Of a stretch of 6,664 nt of DNA, positions 5,239 to 6,664 are shown one piece after another; position 1 is the first letter of the stretch, and each line of letters starts with the position of its first letter. The translations under genes and the position numbers were made by a program. The stretch is from an uncultured Bacteroidota bacterium (GTDB lineage: Bacteria; Bacteroidota; Bacteroidia; Chitinophagales; Chitinophagaceae), in contig CAILMA010000305.1 in the NCBI GenBank assembly GCA_903835145.1, forward strand, positions 1-6,664, in the 5' to 3' direction. The notes below the pieces were generated by a model, which ran no database searches, was not told the DNA's origin, and was given only the letters and a program-made list of their open reading frames with translations.

Positions 5239-6663
5239 TTAAGTTGTCTTATTAAATACGATTGTAAACATTGTTCCCTTTCCTAATTCACTTACGCATT
5301 CTATCGCTCCGTTCATCAGCTCCGCGTACTTTCTCACAATATGCAGCCCTAACCCCGTACCCTGAATGTTGGTAACATTCGATGAGCGGAAGAAACGCTT
5401 GAACAGGTGCTCCTGCTCTTCCTTGGGTATACCGATGCCGCTGTCTTTTACTGATATTGTAAAAGTATCCCCCTCATTGTTGGTTTTCAATTCGATCGTC
5501 GATTGGGCCGGCGAAAATTTTACCGCATTTGATAAAAGATTGGTTACTATGTGCTTGAATGTAGCGTGATCTAAATAGACCAGGCTATCAACCCCAAGAT
5601 GCTCGTAGGTAATGTGCTGCCCTGTCTTTAGCATATGTTGCACATCCTGTATAATCTCATTCATTTGTTTCTTCACATCGTAGGTAGTATAGTGGGGGTG
5701 CATATTGCCCTCTTCTATTTTGCCCACAGAAAGGAAGTCATTAAGTATCTCGGTAAGTGAAGTAACAGACGAAACTATTCTCTGAATGTGTTTCTTACGT
5801 TGTGGCGGGTCATTGGGTGTTGTGTATTGCGATAAGAGGTAGGCCGAAGAAAGTATAGCGCTCAGTGGCGTGCGAAACTCATGCGATGCCATGGATACAA
5901 ATCTCGACTTGAGTTCATTCAGCTCGCGTTCTTTTTCCAGTGCTGACCTCAGTTCATTTTCTGCAGTTTTCTTTTCTGAAATATCAATAGCCATGCCCAG
6001 GTACCCTGTTATATAACCCTTCTCGTCGCGCAGGGCAGTCACATCCAGCGAAATGAAAAAATTGGTGCCGTTCTTCCTTACATAGTGCCAGTCCTGATCA
6101 TTGCTTTGGTTAAACTCTGATAACAGACGAAATACTTCGAATCCGGGTTTCACAAGTCTATCCAGCTGCTTGCTGAGTTGCCCGGCTTTTTCTTCGAGCT
6201 CTTCAGGCATATGAAACAGCGCCAGGGTATGTTTATTCAAAACCTCATCGGCCCGGTAGCCGAGTAGTTTTTCGGCGGCAGGATTTATAAATTGTATCAG
6301 GCCTTCTTTATCGCATACAAATATTATTGCACCGGCGTGATTCCAGATGTTGTTGAGAAAACTGTTCACGCGCGTTAGTTCCACGTCTTTGCGCTCTGTC
6401 TCTTTTATCTGGCTTCCCAGCTGATTTACGGTAAGTGCAAGTGATTGTGAGCCTTCCTTTACCTTTTGCTCCAGATGGGCGTTGAGTTGTTTTATTGCCT
6501 GTTCTGTTTCCTTTCGCTGCGTGATGTCATTAACGAAGGCAAGGGTGTATTTATCGTCGCCTATTTCATAGTGTCCCAAACTCACCTCCACCGGAAATTC
6601 AAAGCCATCTTTGCACAAGCCTGCCAGCTCCATACCAAGCCCCATGGGCCTGCTGTGCGGGTC
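5239..6663 (-). CDS. PAS-domain sensor histidine kinase (5' truncated by window edge)
   Basis: The frame is open to the right edge and sequence before the first visible ATG (6643-6645) is already PAS-like (HSRPMG), so the true start is outside. Numbering from that ATG: residues 1-46 are the end of a first PAS domain (CKDGFEFPVEVSL, VNDITQRK), 47-95 a coiled-coil linker, 96-224 a complete second PAS (FVCDKEGLIQFINPAAEKLLGY to GYLGMAIDISEKK), 240-312 the dimerisation domain with phospho-acceptor His255 in SHEFRTP, and about 355-466 the ATPase domain with N box Asn373, G1 box DSGIGIP (401-407), F box LFKRFF and G2 box GTGLGL (429-434). All catalytic boxes are intact. No membrane segment is visible in this part, so the signal may be cytoplasmic, though the missing N-terminus could change that. 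The PAS ligand is not apparent. It is transcribed with the response regulator that follows. Confidence 0.95.
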   Translation of the reverse strand, partial: DPHSRPMGLGMELAGLCKDGFEFPVEVSLGHYEIGDDKYTLAFVNDITQRKETEQAIKQLNAHLEQKVKEGSQSLALTVNQLGSQIKETERKDVELTRVNSFLNNIWNHAGAIIFVCDKEGLIQFINPAAEKLLGYRADEVLNKHTLALFHMPEELEEKAGQLSKQLDRLVKPGFEVFRLLSEFNQSNDQDWHYVRKNGTNFFISLDVTALRDEKGYITGYLGMAIDISEKKTAENELRSALEKERELNELKSRFVSMASHEFRTPLSAILSSAYLLSQYTTPNDPPQRKKHIQRIVSSVTSLTEILNDFLSVGKIEEGNMHPHYTTYDVKKQMNEIIQDVQHMLKTGQHITYEHLGVDSLVYLDHATFKHIVTNLLSNAVKFSPAQSTIELKTNNEGDTFTISVKDSGIGIPKEEQEHLFKRFFRSSNVTNIQGTGLGLHIVRKYAELMNGAIECVSELGKGTMFTIVFNKTT

Positions 6664-6664
6664 G

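Noticed and set aside
6643..6645. ATG as the true start of the histidine kinase
   Set aside because: The codons between it and the window edge already match the PAS sequence, so the gene continues beyond the window.

Overview
The window looks like a chromosomal piece of a member of the Bacteroidota, probably close to the Chitinophagaceae. The reasons are a type IX secretion (T9SS) sorting domain at the end of a surface protein, a TAnnTTTG-type promoter element, A-rich leaders without clear Shine-Dalgarno sequences, and a response regulator built from a receiver domain fused to a Crp/Fnr regulator. The placement is an inference from these features and not from any database comparison.

Layout. 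Bases 3-2408 (+) are the 3' part of a large Ser/Thr/Gly-rich secreted protein with Ig-like repeats, a BIG2-like domain and a C-terminal T9SS sorting domain; its start lies left of the window. A very strong intrinsic terminator follows (2429-2470). Next, under its own promoter-like element, is a small all-helical protein of unknown function (2577-2960, +). Bases 3113-3944 (+) form a tight three-gene unit: a single-domain rhodanese, a small cysteine-bearing membrane protein that overlaps it by four bases, and a thioredoxin five bases further on. A 228-base convergent spacer without a clean terminator follows. On the minus strand, 6663-5239 is a PAS-PAS sensor histidine kinase whose 5' end is cut by the right edge, and 5234-4173 is its partner, a REC-CNB-HTH response regulator starting four bases after the kinase stop.

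How the genes work together. The histidine kinase and response regulator almost certainly form one two-component system: the kinase has intact H, N, G1 and G2 boxes, the receiver has an intact phospho-acceptor, and the Crp-like half seems to have lost cyclic-nucleotide binding, so phosphorylation is the likely input. The rhodanese, membrane protein and thioredoxin are likely a small thiol/persulfide-handling unit in which thioredoxin could reduce or accept sulfur from the other two; this rests on gene order and active-site motifs. Nothing in the sequence ties the two-component system to the thiol operon beyond their being convergent neighbours.

The main points for a second look are the rhodanese start, where coding-like sequence continues upstream of the only usable ATG; the Cys-motif membrane protein between two sulfur/redox proteins; the Crp-like domain with a degenerate ligand pocket; and a 15-bp hairpin whose loop contains the stop codon of the response regulator. 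I found no CRISPR array, RNA gene, insertion sequence or phage feature.
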